A stretch of 58,538 nucleotides of DNA from Psychromonas sp. psych-6C06 (GCF_002835465.1 NZ_PIZM01000011.1:1-58538), one strand, 5' to 3'. Numbered from the stretch's first letter, positions 1-10,743 are shown. Notes: generated by a model from the letters alone, not told the origin. Numbers and translations: made by a program.

Positions 1-99
1 TTCAATCGTTTATTTTAAATTACTTTAAAATGTTTTTTATGACTCAAACTCATTGAGCTTGTTGCTTCGGACTTGGTTGGTAACTTGCGTTGCCGTCCG

Positions 100-170
100 T
101 GTCTGTAGGGTCGCATTATAGGGATTGAGATCACATTAGCAAGCGTTAATTACTAATTATTTCAATTTAA
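100..170 (-). promoter_or_regulatory. rrn P1-type promoter with UP-like AT tract
   Basis: Read on the minus strand there is a -35-like TTGCTA (137-142), a 16-bp spacer and a perfect TATAAT (115-120), followed by a GC-rich start region. The stretch CCCTATAATGCG and the nearby GACACGGA closely match the well-known E. coli rrnB P1 core. The upstream bases (about 143-170) are very AT-rich, as in an UP element. I infer that a ribosomal RNA operon lies just outside the left edge, transcribed leftward. Positions 1-99 would be its leader; no rRNA sequence itself is visible. Confidence 0.75.
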
Positions 171-215
171 TGACTGAGTGAATAATAACTAAACAATATG
201 GTGTTTTGTTAGTCG

Positions 216-668
216 TTATTTATCAAATTGGGTGGCAATAAGTTGTTTTGCTCTACTTGCAGGGAACAATTTATTCGCTAAGAAGCGAGTTACCATTAGT
301 CCTAAGAAAGCAAATAAAGTAGAGATTAAGATTAATAGCCCTTCATTTACAACAAAATATGTTTTTATAATTAATGCACTACCAATAAAAAAAAGTAAAG
401 GCACTAAGTAAATCAGTAAAGCACTTTGTACTAAGTCTCCATTGCTAATATTCAACTGGATGAAATGATCAACTTCCATGCCTTCTTTATAAGGAAGTTC
501 CAAGTATTGACTTTTATCTGTGAATGCCTTTGAAACCACACCCACTCCACAACTACTTTTATTATGGCAAGATGAGCATGCTGATTTAGAAATACATTCA
601 ATACGTGCAATTTTTTCACCTTGCACCTCGTCTATTGCGATCACTTTCCCTGTTTCAGTTATCATCAT
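216..668 (-). CDS. rseC: RseC, inner-membrane SoxR-reducing / sigma-E regulon protein
   Basis: RseC is an inner-membrane protein of the sigma-E operon, linked in the family to SoxR reduction with the Rsx complex. The 150-residue product has the characteristic N-terminal cysteine cluster (about residues 25-41, pattern C-x5-C-x2-C-x5-C) and two hydrophobic segments at about 82-100 and 105-123. Two adjacent ATG codons (668 and 665) could start it. It overlaps the end of rseB by 14 bp, so the two are translationally linked. It is last in rpoE-rseA-rseB-rseC. lepA, which often follows in relatives, is absent and an rrn promoter comes next. Confidence 0.92.
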   Translation of the reverse strand: MMITETGKVIAIDEVQGEKIARIECISKSACSSCHNKSSCGVGVVSKAFTDKSQYLELPYKEGMEVDHFIQLNISNGDLVQSALLIYLVPLLFFIGSALIIKTYFVVNEGLLILISTLFAFLGLMVTRFLANKLFPASRAKQLIATQFDK

Positions 669-1680
669 TTTGATCCAATACTACAGACTTAACTAATCGT
701 TGCGCAGTGACAACTGGGATTTCTCCTACAACATTTATTTCAGTATTGCCTCTCTGCTCTGTATATAAAAGTGTTGCACCATGACGAACTATTTTTTGCT
801 TTTCATCTAATGGTAATTTTTTTGGTGATATATAGATAGAAACATTAACAAGCCCATCATCAAGCAATATATAGGAAACAGGATCATTCTCGTTCATAGC
901 CAACTTATGTTGATCATTTTTTACTTCTGAGAAACCAGAAGGTAACCAATTAGTTTTCCAAGGTGAGGATTTATCTGTATTTTGCTGTCTTATGTGGACA
1001 GCTTGCGGGCGTTTAGTTTCAGTAAGCTTTACTAGCCAAGGGTTTATCGTATCTGAAACATTCACTGATACGACCATGAATTGCTCTAGCACTACATTTG
1101 AGTGATTAATCGTATCTAACCGTAGCGGTAAGAAAGAGTGCAAATCGCACCAAATAACATAACTATATCGGTACTCATCTTTACTTATCATACGTATTGC
1201 TATGGATGGTTTTCCTGCAATGCGTCCTTTGCCCAAAATGATATAATCGTAGTTATCAAGCCCAGCTTGATAATCAAAGTTGGCAATATTTGCGAATACA
1301 TGACGATTATGTCTGGATTTTAGTGTGTAAGCAGGAGAGCCCTGTTCAAAGTAACTTATCTCACCTGCAAATTGTAAAGATTCTCTAATGGCTCCATTAA
1401 GGTATCGAAAATAACTCACCTCTTGCCCATCAACTACGCCATGAATAAGTTGCATCGGCTCAATCTGTTGCTGCAGACTACTTAAATAAAGTAATTCAAA
1501 ATTTTTACTTCGGTAAGCTTGTTGCATCAATTGAAGATACTCAATCGCCGTTGGTTCAACTTGCTCATCGGTTAAGCTGAATTCACTTTCTTCGACTGTA
1601 GACTCAATGGCAGTTGCTAGCGGAATAAAAAGTAGCAAGCTGATTGCTACTAATACGTTAAAAAGTGAAGCTCTATTCAT
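655..1680 (-). CDS. rseB: RseB, periplasmic sigma-E regulator
   Basis: RseB binds the periplasmic part of anti-sigma factor RseA, protects it from DegS cleavage, and senses mislocalised lipoproteins and LPS. A Sec signal peptide is visible (positively charged start, then a hydrophobic run to about residue 24 ending ATA). The body is the MucB/RseB two-domain fold of usual length (about 340 residues). I place the start at the ATG at 1680 rather than the TTG two codons upstream, because an AGG lies at good distance before it. It follows rseA by 18 bp and overlaps rseC. Confidence 0.92.
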   Translation of the reverse strand: MNRASLFNVLVAISLLLFIPLATAIESTVEESEFSLTDEQVEPTAIEYLQLMQQAYRSKNFELLYLSSLQQQIEPMQLIHGVVDGQEVSYFRYLNGAIRESLQFAGEISYFEQGSPAYTLKSRHNRHVFANIANFDYQAGLDNYDYIILGKGRIAGKPSIAIRMISKDEYRYSYVIWCDLHSFLPLRLDTINHSNVVLEQFMVVSVNVSDTINPWLVKLTETKRPQAVHIRQQNTDKSSPWKTNWLPSGFSEVKNDQHKLAMNENDPVSYILLDDGLVNVSIYISPKKLPLDEKQKIVRHGATLLYTEQRGNTEINVVGEIPVVTAQRLVKSVVLDQNDDN

Positions 1681-1698
1681 TAACAACCTATTATTACT

Positions 1699-2229
1699 TT
1701 ATTGTTGCACTTGAAGTTGCAGTTGATGGTCTTTTAATAATGCCTCTAAACGCTCATGACGATCTTTTAATGCTTGTTTTGATTGCTGTTGGCTAGCTTG
1801 AAGACTAACAGGTGATACTCCTCCACCAAATGGCACCGTATTTAACACTTCAATACCATTATTTTCAACACTTGGTTGTGATGTAATAAAGCTGGTCATC
1901 ACAACAACACCTGCAACCGAAGCTGCAATCGCATATTGACCAAATCGTTTTACAAAGGAGATAACATTGTTTTCAGGCTTTTGGATTAATTCAACTTTTG
2001 CAGTAATAGGAGTAACAGTCGCTAAAACCGGTTGATCTGCAATAGACTCCATGACTTGTTCTGCAATATCAATATCAATTGCCCGCTCATTACGTATCAC
2101 ATCACCGATTAATTGATAACGCGAAAAAACAGCCTGTTGCTTTTTATCATTAATAAGTGCATCTAATGAGTTACTTTCAACATTTTCATCATCAATTAAA
2201 CTTGAAAGTTGTTCGTTAAATTGTTTCAT
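1699..2229 (-). CDS. rseA: RseA, anti-sigma-E factor
   Basis: RseA is a single-pass membrane protein whose cytoplasmic N-terminus holds RpoE inactive until DegS/RseP proteolysis. The N-terminal anti-sigma domain (about residues 1-75) is followed by one membrane segment at about 98-117 and a periplasmic C-terminus with the PVSL motif and a glutamine-rich tail. The reading frame can be extended 3 codons to a TTG at 2238, but the ATG at 2229 has GGAA in front and matches the family N-terminus (MKQFNEQLSSL). It lies 9 bp after rpoE. Confidence 0.92.
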   Translation of the reverse strand: MKQFNEQLSSLIDDENVESNSLDALINDKKQQAVFSRYQLIGDVIRNERAIDIDIAEQVMESIADQPVLATVTPITAKVELIQKPENNVISFVKRFGQYAIAASVAGVVVMTSFITSQPSVENNGIEVLNTVPFGGGVSPVSLQASQQQSKQALKDRHERLEALLKDHQLQLQVQQ

Positions 2230-2238
2230 ATTTTCCAA

Positions 2239-2817
2239 CTACTCTTCTAATAAAGGGGCTAACTGTTTATCAATTGCATCACGCGCTCTAAAGATTCTAG
2301 ATCGCACTGTCCCGATTGGGCAATCTTCAATTTTCGCTATTTCGTCATAGCTCATACCTTCAAGCTCACGAAGCGTAATTGCAGCCTTTAGTTCCGCAGG
2401 TAACTGTTCAATCGTATCCATCACGACACGTTTTATCTCTTCAGAACGCATAATACTTTCTGGAGAGTCTGCTTCCCTTAGCGCTTCACTACCGTCATAG
2501 CTGTCTGCCTCTAATGCATCAATATCAGATGCAGGCGGCCGACGGCTCTGACTGGTGAGATAATTTTTTGCTGTATTGACAGTAATTCGATACAGCCAAG
2601 TATAAAATGCACTATCGCCTCTAAATGACGGCAATGATTTATGCACCTTTATGAAAACCTCTTGCGTTACATCTGCAATATCTCCAGAACTACGTACATA
2701 ACGCGTTAATATATTCGCTACTCGATTCTGATACTTACGGACCAATAATGTAAAAGCCTGCTGCTCTCCATTCTGAATACGCTGAATTAATTGAAAATCT
2801 AAATCACGCTCATTCAT
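2239..2817 (-). CDS. rpoE: RNA polymerase sigma factor RpoE (sigma-E)
   Basis: This is the ECF sigma factor for envelope stress. The 192 residues contain region 2 (about 25-90, with the conserved FRGDSAFYTWLYRI stretch at 65-78) and the region 4 helix-turn-helix (about 156-182, ending GTVRSRIFRAR), which recognise the -10 and -35 elements. It heads the rpoE-rseA-rseB-rseC operon on the minus strand and is divergent from nadB. A sigma-E-type promoter lies about 50-80 bp upstream, so autoregulation is likely. Confidence 0.97.
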   Translation of the reverse strand: MNERDLDFQLIQRIQNGEQQAFTLLVRKYQNRVANILTRYVRSSGDIADVTQEVFIKVHKSLPSFRGDSAFYTWLYRITVNTAKNYLTSQSRRPPASDIDALEADSYDGSEALREADSPESIMRSEEIKRVVMDTIEQLPAELKAAITLRELEGMSYDEIAKIEDCPIGTVRSRIFRARDAIDKQLAPLLEE

Positions 2818-2866
2818 TGAGCTTATCTACCTATTTATTATTGTTAGCCTTAATTGGCATCCACAG

Positions 2867-2895
2867 TTATGACTGAATATGTTGAAGAAAGTTCC
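2867..2895 (-). promoter_or_regulatory. Sigma-E-dependent promoter of the rpoE operon
   Basis: On the minus strand there is a perfect GGAACTT (2895-2889), a 16-bp spacer and TCATAA (2872-2867). This fits the known sigma-E consensus (GGAACTT, 16 bp, TC-type -10). The leader to rpoE would be about 40-45 nt. The site falls inside the upstream extension of the nadB reading frame, which supports the later nadB start. Confidence 0.75.
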
Positions 2896-2967
2896 AAACT
2901 ATTTCAAAAGAAATCATTTTTAGCTAAACTGCACGAATACTTCATTAACTGCAGAGCATATAGTGCC

Positions 2968-4593
2968 ATGACAGAAAGTAAATCAATAACTGACCAACAT
3001 AGTTGCGATATTTTAATTATCGGGGCAGGTGCCGCTGGCCTTTCTCTTGCTCTTAAACTTGCCCCTCATGCCAAAGTAAACGTTTTAAGTAAGGGTAAAC
3101 TTTCTGAAGGTTCGACACTTTATGCCCAAGGTGGAGTGGCAGCGGTTTTTTCTGACACCGACAGTATCGACTCTCATGTTGAAGATACGTTAATCGCAGG
3201 CGCGGGCATGTGTGATGAAGAAGCGGTACGTTTTACCGTGAGTAATGCCAAAGAAAGCATGCAATGGTTAATCGATACCGGCGTGCAGTTTGATACTGAA
3301 CTAGATAAGGAAGGTAATACACAATATCACCTTACTCGTGAAGGTGGGCATTCACATCGACGTATCCTTCATGCCGCAGATGCAACAGGTAAAGAAATTG
3401 AAGATACATTACTCAGCGCTGTCAAAAAACATGAAAACATTACCTTAATGGAAGGTTATAATGCGATCGATTTAATCACCAGCCGCAAACTGAAGTTACC
3501 TGCTAATCGTGTATTAGGCGCCTACGTATGGAATCGGAATGCAGAACGTGTAGAAACAATTAAAGCACATTTTGTTACCTTGGCGACAGGTGGAGCGAGT
3601 AAAGTCTACCAATACACCAGTAATCCTGATGTCTCGAGTGGCGATGGTATTGCACTCGCTTGGCGAAGTGGTTGCCGTATTGCCAATATGGAGTTTAATC
3701 AATTCCATCCAACCTGCTTATTCCACGCAGATGCAAAAAACTTTTTGCTGACCGAAGCATTACGAGGTGAGGGTGCGCACTTATTACGCCCAGATGGTAC
3801 TCGCTTTATGCCCGACTTTGATGAACGTGCAGAACTTGCCCCCCGCGATATCGTTGCACGTGCAATAGATTATGAGATGAAACGTCTTGGTGCGGATTGT
3901 ATGTACCTTGATATCAGTCATAAACCGAAAGAATTCATCATCAAGCACTTTCCGACTATCTACCGCCGTTGCTTATTGCTCGGTATTGATATTGCTCATC
4001 AACCGATGCCGATTGTGCCTGCCGCACATTATACTTGTGGTGGTGTGATGATAGATCACCATGGGCAAACTGATATCGATGGTTTATATGCTATTGGTGA
4101 AGTAACGTATACCGGTTTGCATGGCGCAAATCGAATGGCCTCTAACTCATTGCTTGAATGTATTGTTTACGCACACGCCTGTGCAAAAGACATTATCAAC
4201 CGCTTACCTTTCTATCAAAGTAGAAAGTTTGCATCTATTCCAGCATGGGACGATAGTCGTGTTGAAAACTCAGATGAAGAGGTAGTTATTCAGCATAACT
4301 GGCATGAATTGCGACTTTTCATGTGGGATTACGTGGGTATCGTGCGTACTGATAAACGATTAGAGCGTGCTCTGCGTCGCGTGCAAATGCTACAGCAGGA
4401 AATTAACGAGTACTACAGTAACTTTAAAGTGGGTAACAACTTACTAGAGTTGCGTAATTTAGTGCAAGTTGCGGAGCTAATAATTCGAAGTGCCATGTCA
4501 CGAAAAGAGAGCCGAGGCTTACATTACAACTTAGATTATCCCGAGTTGCTTGATAACCCTAAACCCACAATTTTATGTCCACAAAGTGACTAA
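2968..4593 (+). CDS. nadB: L-aspartate oxidase NadB
   Basis: NadB oxidises L-aspartate to iminoaspartate with FAD, the first step of de novo NAD synthesis. Visible are the N-terminal FAD dinucleotide-binding motif ([13 protein letters not shown]), the succinate-dehydrogenase-like body and the [12 protein letters not shown] stretch near residues 384-396. The open frame extends to a TTG at 2854, but the ATG at 2968 gives 541 residues, the usual length. It also starts just before the family's HSCDILIIG sequence and keeps the gene clear of the rpoE promoter. It is divergent from rpoE. Confidence 0.95.
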   Translation: MTESKSITDQHSCDILIIGAGAAGLSLALKLAPHAKVNVLSKGKLSEGSTLYAQGGVAAVFSDTDSIDSHVEDTLIAGAGMCDEEAVRFTVSNAKESMQWLIDTGVQFDTELDKEGNTQYHLTREGGHSHRRILHAADATGKEIEDTLLSAVKKHENITLMEGYNAIDLITSRKLKLPANRVLGAYVWNRNAERVETIKAHFVTLATGGASKVYQYTSNPDVSSGDGIALAWRSGCRIANMEFNQFHPTCLFHADAKNFLLTEALRGEGAHLLRPDGTRFMPDFDERAELAPRDIVARAIDYEMKRLGADCMYLDISHKPKEFIIKHFPTIYRRCLLLGIDIAHQPMPIVPAAHYTCGGVMIDHHGQTDIDGLYAIGEVTYTGLHGANRMASNSLLECIVYAHACAKDIINRLPFYQSRKFASIPAWDDSRVENSDEEVVIQHNWHELRLFMWDYVGIVRTDKRLERALRRVQMLQQEINEYYSNFKVGNNLLELRNLVQVAELIIRSAMSRKESRGLHYNLDYPELLDNPKPTILCPQSD

Positions 4594-4764
4594 TTACACC
4601 GGCTCTATTGACGTTGATAGTTTATGTTTTTCAGCAATTTGTTGTTTTAGTGACGATGACTTCGTGAATATTATGCAATTCATTTAGCATAACTGAGGTA
4701 CATTCGGTTTGCCTTACTCAAAACGTCTTGTATTTAAAACTTAACTAATAAAGAGAAATACCCT

Positions 4765-5202
4765 CTAAGTTCGTCCGATATTGATCAATCGGGCGAGTAA
4801 ACGATAATCTACTGTTCTTACTGCATCTTTATAAATAACCATTACTTGTTTAGTACTTTTATCCCCTAAAGATCGGCCTTTCACATCAATGATCAAAAAA
4901 ATAAAAAAATGGCAGTAAAAGGAATGTGGACTGACGCCCCCCTGATAACCACTACCATTCAGGCTATATTCAATATGACCAGCTTCACTCAATCTAAACG
5001 AGCAAGAAAAAGATGTTGCTTGGTAAGCCGCATATAATGCAATTAAAGATAAAGTAAGGTAAAAAAAGAGAGAGTTTAAGGATAGCGGGACGAGCAATGA
5101 AGCCAAAAAAATAACAGCACAATAAAGCAGGAAAATAGAGACTCCTGCATAAAAAGAGCGGCCAACAGTTATTTTATACTTTAACGCGTTTAAGGATGAC
5201 AT
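4765..5202 (-). CDS. ygfX: YgfX/CptA-family membrane protein
   Basis: YgfX proteins are small inner-membrane proteins encoded with SdhE. In E. coli the pair was described as a toxin-antitoxin unit affecting cytoskeletal proteins, although SdhE's main role is flavinylation. With a start at the ATG at 5202 the product has 145 residues, with two adjacent hydrophobic helices at about 17-55 and a soluble C-terminal part. The start lies inside the end of sdhE (29-bp overlap), implying translational coupling. Other ATGs in frame lie at 5226 and 5277, and no clear ribosome site decides between them. Confidence 0.75.
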   Translation of the reverse strand: MSSLNALKYKITVGRSFYAGVSIFLLYCAVIFLASLLVPLSLNSLFFYLTLSLIALYAAYQATSFSCSFRLSEAGHIEYSLNGSGYQGGVSPHSFYCHFFIFLIIDVKGRSLGDKSTKQVMVIYKDAVRTVDYRLLARLINIGRT

Positions 5203-5425
5203 CAACAATGTTTGCAAGTTCAACATCAGGGCATTTTTTATGGCCCATAAACCAAGCAAAAAGCTCCGGATCTTCACAGGTCAGTAAACGCTGAAAAGTA
5301 AATTGCTCCTGTGAAGAAAGATCATCAAACGCTTCTTTTACAAAGGGGATAAACAAGATATCAAGCTCTAACATTCCACGTCGACATGCCCATAAAAGGC
5401 GGGATTTATTAACCGTTTCGGTCAT
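5174..5425 (-). CDS. sdhE: SdhE, FAD assembly factor
   Basis: SdhE helps attach FAD covalently to succinate dehydrogenase and fumarate reductase. The 83-residue product carries the defining RGMLE motif at residues 16-20 and the later DPELFAWFMG stretch typical of the family. The ATG at 5425 is chosen over an upstream in-frame codon (5458) because AGGAAA precedes it by about 6 bases. It overlaps ygfX downstream and is divergent from ygfZ, the usual gammaproteobacterial neighbourhood. Confidence 0.93.
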   Translation of the reverse strand: MTETVNKSRLLWACRRGMLELDILFIPFVKEAFDDLSSQEQFTFQRLLTCEDPELFAWFMGHKKCPDVELANIVDVILKRVKV

Positions 5426-5551
5426 TCTTTTGTTTCCTATAGTAAGGTAAAAACACACCTACATCATAACAACAACATTTTATTAACAGCAACTACTGAC
5501 AAAATAGGTTGTGAGCTATACCATTGTAAAAAAATATAATATGAGGCAATT

Positions 5552-6529
5552 ATGCGCAAACTGAGTGAATTAGATAATATTAGCCAACTAGCCGATTTAG
5601 TATTGTGCCCACTTAATAGCTGGGATCTTATCTCTGTTAAGGGTGAAGACCGTATCACCTTCTTACAAGGGCAGTTAACTTGCGATCTTATCGGCCTACA
5701 ACCAGGCCAGCAAACATTAGCATCACAGTGTAATCCGCAGGGCAAAGTGATCAGTATTTTCCGCGTTATTATTTTAGAAGATCGCGTTTTACTGACTCAA
5801 CCAAGTTCAGTGACACCACGACAACTTCCTGAGTTACAAAAATACGCTGCGTTTTCAAAAGTAGAAATTGCAAAAGAAACAGAATATCGCGCATTTGGTT
5901 TAGCGGGTTGTAAATCAGCGCAATACATCGCTGAAAAAGTAGATACAGCTGCAACGCATGATCAAAGTCGCCTGCTAGAAAGTGGCACGGTGATCATTAA
6001 GCAACCTTACCCTTCTTTACGCTACTTAGTGGTAATGAAAAACCCCGTTGCAGAAGAACTTTTAGAAGATCTGCAACACCAAGCTGAAATTTTTGATGAT
6101 AGTCTTTGGAATGCAATGAACATTGCATCAGGTATCGGCTTTGTCGAAGAGCAAACCTGTAGCTCTTTTATCCCTCAAATGCTAAACCTACAAGCATTAG
6201 ATGGTATTAGCTTTAATAAAGGTTGTTATATCGGTCAAGAAACCGTTGCTCGTGCTAAATATCGAGGAGCCAATAAACGCGCACTGTTCATTTTAACCGG
6301 CCGAGCAACACAAGCACCTGAAGTCGGCAATAATATTCAAATGTTAGTCAATAACAATTGGAAACGTATTGGTACTGTCGTTTCTGGCTGTCAGTATGGT
6401 GATGGCCATATTGAAGTATTAGCCGTATTACCCAAAGACTGTAGTGCAGAAGATGTCTACCAAGTACAAGAGATTGAAGGATCAACTCTCTACTACGCAC
6501 CACTCCCTTATACTTTAGAAGAAGCTTAA
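5552..6529 (+). CDS. ygfZ: YgfZ, folate-binding Fe-S maintenance protein
   Basis: YgfZ is a tetrahydrofolate-binding protein of the GcvT/COG0354 family needed for activity of several iron-sulfur enzymes such as MiaB. The 325-residue product has the family signature KGCYIGQE at residues 223-230, whose cysteine is the conserved functional residue. It is divergent from sdhE and followed by a terminator-like hairpin. Confidence 0.93.
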   Translation: MRKLSELDNISQLADLVLCPLNSWDLISVKGEDRITFLQGQLTCDLIGLQPGQQTLASQCNPQGKVISIFRVIILEDRVLLTQPSSVTPRQLPELQKYAAFSKVEIAKETEYRAFGLAGCKSAQYIAEKVDTAATHDQSRLLESGTVIIKQPYPSLRYLVVMKNPVAEELLEDLQHQAEIFDDSLWNAMNIASGIGFVEEQTCSSFIPQMLNLQALDGISFNKGCYIGQETVARAKYRGANKRALFILTGRATQAPEVGNNIQMLVNNNWKRIGTVVSGCQYGDGHIEVLAVLPKDCSAEDVYQVQEIEGSTLYYAPLPYTLEEA

Positions 6530-6543
6530 TAACCCTCTTTTTT

Positions 6544-6570
6544 ATCCCCGAATAAAATCGGGGATATTTC
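6544..6570 (+). terminator. Hairpin after ygfZ
   Basis: A 7-bp inverted repeat ATCCCCG (6544-6550) / CGGGGAT (6559-6565) with an 8-nt AT-rich loop is followed by ATTTCC. Its position 14 bp after the ygfZ stop fits a weak intrinsic terminator. Confidence 0.5.
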
Positions 6571-6662
6571 CCTGCGCCACAATATAATGTTATAATGCTC
6601 ACACTTTTTGTACCATGTTTTTATCAACACTGTATGATCCTAACCCAAGAGCAGGTTTTTAA

Positions 6663-9161
6663 TTGAGTTGTGAAATTATAAGATTACGTGAAAAAGCAGA
6701 CAAATTTAACCGCTTACGTATTCAGTCCGCACAAGTATTAATGAACGAAGATGAATTGAATGTTTTTCAATCTCTTCCTCTTTTGTTACATTTTAATATG
6801 CCTTCACTGCCAGGTTATATCAATGCAGATGTACCAACAGGTATTAGCCAGTTTAATCTCACAGAAAATCACCACAACCTAATAAGCTATTACTTTAACA
6901 CTGACCTCCCAGATACTCCGAGCCAATGCGATATTCTAGGTTTATATGCAATGGGAAGCACCTCTTCGATTGGCCAATGCTCTGAAAGCGATCTCGATAT
7001 TTGGATCTGTTATCCGCATCAATTGGATAGCGTACGCGTTAAATTATTAGAAGATAAGTCTTGGTTGATCACTCATTGGGCAGAGAGTTTAGGTATCGAG
7101 CTTAACTTCTTTCTTATTCCAGATAATAAGTTTCGCTGTATTAACGATGCAGGTATGTCTATCGATGGCTGTGGCTCCTCTCAACATATGTTGTTATTAG
7201 ATGAGTTTTATCGTACTGCATTGTTGGTTGCAGGCCGCCCCATTCTATGGCGTCTGATTCCGATCGAGCATGAGCCGAACTATGATCAATATGTACAATC
7301 TCTTTACGATAACAACAAGTTAAATAAAGATGATTGGCTAGATCTCGGTGGCTTTCACCGTATTCCAGCTGAAGAATACTTTGGCGCGACACTTTGGCAA
7401 CTCTACAAGGGTATCGATAACCCTTATAAAGCGGTATTAAAAACCATTTTAATGGAAGCTTATTCTTGGGAGTATCCCAATACAGAGTTGATTGCGATCA
7501 CCTATAAAAAACGTTTCCAAAGCCAAGAGTATTACGATGAACAACTTGATCCTTATTGCTTAATGCTCGAGAAAGTAACTGCTTACCTAACTGAAATTAA
7601 AGACTTTAAGCGTTTAGAAGTCGTGCGGGCGTGTTTCTATCTAAAAACCGAAGAGACACTTTCAAAAATTTGTTACAACGACAATACTGCATGGCGTCGC
7701 ACCATACTAAATAAATTCGTCAACCAGTGGACTTGGACTGATGAACAGATATCAGACTTAGACAACCGTAAAAATTGGAAAGTGAATGATGTCACCAAAG
7801 CGAAAGATATTTTACTTGAAGCATTGATGACCAGCTATCGAAAATTACTGACCTTTGCCCGTGACAATAATATTGGCGAATCAATCAGTGCAGAAGATAT
7901 TGGGATATTGTCTCGTAAACTTTATGCAGCTCATGAAACACTGCCAGGCAAAGTTGACCTCATAAACCCTAATATTTCACCAGATCTTTCTGAACCCAAC
8001 CTTAGTTTTATCCAAGTACCTGAAGGCCGAAAAAACCCACCGGGTTGGTATCTCTATAACTGTTCATTAGATGCACATACATTAATCAACACGCCAAAAC
8101 TAATGTATGCAAAGTATATATCGAAGCTTATTTCTTGGTGCCATATGAACGGCCTCTACGAAGAAGAAACAAAATTACACCTTTATAATCAAGGCTCTGA
8201 TCTAGTGGATAAAAAGCTAAATCAATTTATCCAAGATTTGTATTCTGTTTTTCCAGTATATGTTCCTAAAGCCAATAACCAGGCTCTTAGTCAGCCCTGT
8301 GAAATTAAACACCTTACGATATTTTTAAATGTTGAAAAAGATCCTACACGCCACTGGCAAGATGCGCATGAAAACACCGATAGCGAAAATGATAATGTAT
8401 TATCCTACGGACAAAATAATGAATGCTTAATCGGTAGTATTGATCTCATCTACAGAAACTCATGGAACGAAGTACGTACCCTACACTTCAACAATAGTTA
8501 TGCCGTCGTTGATGCGTTAAATACTATTTTAGGGAAGATGCACCAAGATGCGCTTCCACCCGATCAAATTGATCTATTTTGTTATAGCCAGCATTTCAGA
8601 GAGCAGATAAGCCAGAGTTTTCGAAGCAAATTAGAAGAGTATATCCAGTTACGCTTAGATTCTGTTTCACAGCGTTCAGTACAGACATTATGGACAGGTG
8701 GCAGAAAGTTTGGCTTCTATTTTGAGCGAACAGGTGTTTCGCTACAGCATTTACAAAGTACTGTTGATATCTATAGCCATATTTCCAACAAAAAACTTTC
8801 GAATAGTGTCATCAATCTCAAAAATACTTTTTTTGATAAAACAGCGAAAGTCATTGAATCGCATATTAGTGAAGGGTTAATCCAATTCTTTTTTGAAAAC
8901 TACCCAGATGGCTTTAACGTTTATATTGCTAATGCGGAAAATGAGGTAGAAAGCTTTCAAAGTTTTGCTGGCAGTAAAGATGATTTAGTACAAAATGTGA
9001 ATCGCTTTTATGCCTCTAATAACAATCAAAAAGATACAACAGAAGGGCAAATCAACTTTAATTTACCGCAATTCTATGAGATAGAATTAGGTGATAATGA
9101 TGAGTTAGAACTCACCTCATTTAAAAGTAAATGTAAAAATACAGAGCGAACGTTAATATAA
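6663..9161 (+). CDS. cyaA: Class I adenylate cyclase
   Basis: CyaA makes cAMP from ATP, the ligand for CRP. The N-terminal nucleotidyltransferase motif runs from G98-S99 to D110 and D112 (GSTSS...SDLDIW), with the catalytic aspartates in place. The regulatory C-terminal half is also family-like (SPCEIKHL, RNSWNEVRTLHFN, GKMHQDALPPD). The start is a TTG preceded by AGCAGG; the E. coli gene also starts with TTG, a known brake on its translation. The 832-residue length is normal. CRP-like sites occur at the mtl and alginate genes in this same window. Confidence 0.97.
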   Translation: MSCEIIRLREKADKFNRLRIQSAQVLMNEDELNVFQSLPLLLHFNMPSLPGYINADVPTGISQFNLTENHHNLISYYFNTDLPDTPSQCDILGLYAMGSTSSIGQCSESDLDIWICYPHQLDSVRVKLLEDKSWLITHWAESLGIELNFFLIPDNKFRCINDAGMSIDGCGSSQHMLLLDEFYRTALLVAGRPILWRLIPIEHEPNYDQYVQSLYDNNKLNKDDWLDLGGFHRIPAEEYFGATLWQLYKGIDNPYKAVLKTILMEAYSWEYPNTELIAITYKKRFQSQEYYDEQLDPYCLMLEKVTAYLTEIKDFKRLEVVRACFYLKTEETLSKICYNDNTAWRRTILNKFVNQWTWTDEQISDLDNRKNWKVNDVTKAKDILLEALMTSYRKLLTFARDNNIGESISAEDIGILSRKLYAAHETLPGKVDLINPNISPDLSEPNLSFIQVPEGRKNPPGWYLYNCSLDAHTLINTPKLMYAKYISKLISWCHMNGLYEEETKLHLYNQGSDLVDKKLNQFIQDLYSVFPVYVPKANNQALSQPCEIKHLTIFLNVEKDPTRHWQDAHENTDSENDNVLSYGQNNECLIGSIDLIYRNSWNEVRTLHFNNSYAVVDALNTILGKMHQDALPPDQIDLFCYSQHFREQISQSFRSKLEEYIQLRLDSVSQRSVQTLWTGGRKFGFYFERTGVSLQHLQSTVDIYSHISNKKLSNSVINLKNTFFDKTAKVIESHISEGLIQFFFENYPDGFNVYIANAENEVESFQSFAGSKDDLVQNVNRFYASNNNQKDTTEGQINFNLPQFYEIELGDNDELELTSFKSKCKNTERTLI

Positions 9162-9240
9162 TTTAATACCATTTTTAAGCGCATAAATAACTGCCTTTAA
9201 TCTGTTAAATTAAGTAACCATCTTAAAGGCAACATTCACA

Positions 9241-10178
<938 letters not shown>

Positions 10179-10278
10179 ATGTTGCGTATAATTTATCTAT
10201 TTATTAATTTTTGTCAATAAAAATAAATAAACATGAAAATAACTAAACCAAATATTAATTTTGTTCACAATGATGATC

Positions 10279-10294
10279 AGACTTCTAGAAGTCT
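10279..10294 (+). promoter_or_regulatory. Met boxes upstream of metJ
   Basis: AGACTTCT followed directly by AGAAGTCT forms a perfect 16-bp palindrome of two met boxes, 7 of 8 and 6 of 8 matches to AGACGTCT. It lies about 67 bp before metJ, consistent with MetJ autorepression. Confidence 0.75.
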
Positions 10295-10360
10295 ATTTGC
10301 GATTACCTTGAACAACCGTTAAAATGCCCTTTCTCATATTGCGGGTAAAATAGGAACATC

Positions 10361-10654
10361 ATGTCTAAAAACTGGAATGGCGAATATATCAGCCCTTACG
10401 CTGAACACGGTAAAAAAAGTGAACAGGTAAAAAAAGTGACGGTTTCTATCCCAACTAAAGTGCTTAAAATACTCACCGATGAACGCACACGCCGCCAAGT
10501 TAACAATCTACGTCACGCGACCAATAGCGAGTTATTATGTGAAGCTTTTCTACATGCTTACACGGGACAACCCTTACCTGAAGACAGCGATTTAGATAAA
10601 AACCAAGCGCCCGTCGACATTCCACATAGCGTTCAAGCTCTTATCAAAAAGTGA
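10361..10654 (+). CDS. metJ: Methionine repressor MetJ
   Basis: MetJ is the ribbon-helix-helix repressor that uses S-adenosylmethionine as corepressor. The 97-residue product has the DNA-contacting beta strand [11 protein letters not shown] (about 24-34) and the conserved [26 protein letters not shown] helix region split over about 49-75. It is slightly shorter than the usual 104-105 residues at the C-terminus. It is divergent from its target metF with met boxes between, and is followed by a hairpin terminator. Confidence 0.95.
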   Translation: MSKNWNGEYISPYAEHGKKSEQVKKVTVSIPTKVLKILTDERTRRQVNNLRHATNSELLCEAFLHAYTGQPLPEDSDLDKNQAPVDIPHSVQALIKK

Positions 10655-10660
10655 TATAAA

Positions 10661-10690
10661 ACTACCCAAGCGGGTAGTTCCTTTCTTATA
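10661..10690 (+). terminator. Terminator after metJ
   Basis: The inverted repeat ACTACCC (10661-10667) / GGGTAGT (10672-10678) has a 4-nt loop and is followed by TCCTTTCTTATA. It starts 6 bp after the metJ stop. Confidence 0.7.
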
Positions 10691-10743
10691 TAAAGTCTTT
10701 ACAATCAGCTGATATAAAAAGACTTTATTCAAGGATTGAGCAG

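Noticed and set aside
2854-2967. An N-terminal extension of NadB to a TTG codon.
   Set aside because: The family length and N-terminus fit the ATG at 2968, and the extension contains a consensus sigma-E promoter.
5464-5745. A 93-codon minus-strand frame overlapping the ygfZ start.
   Set aside because: It is antisense to ygfZ coding sequence, with a composition unlike a real protein and no ribosome site.
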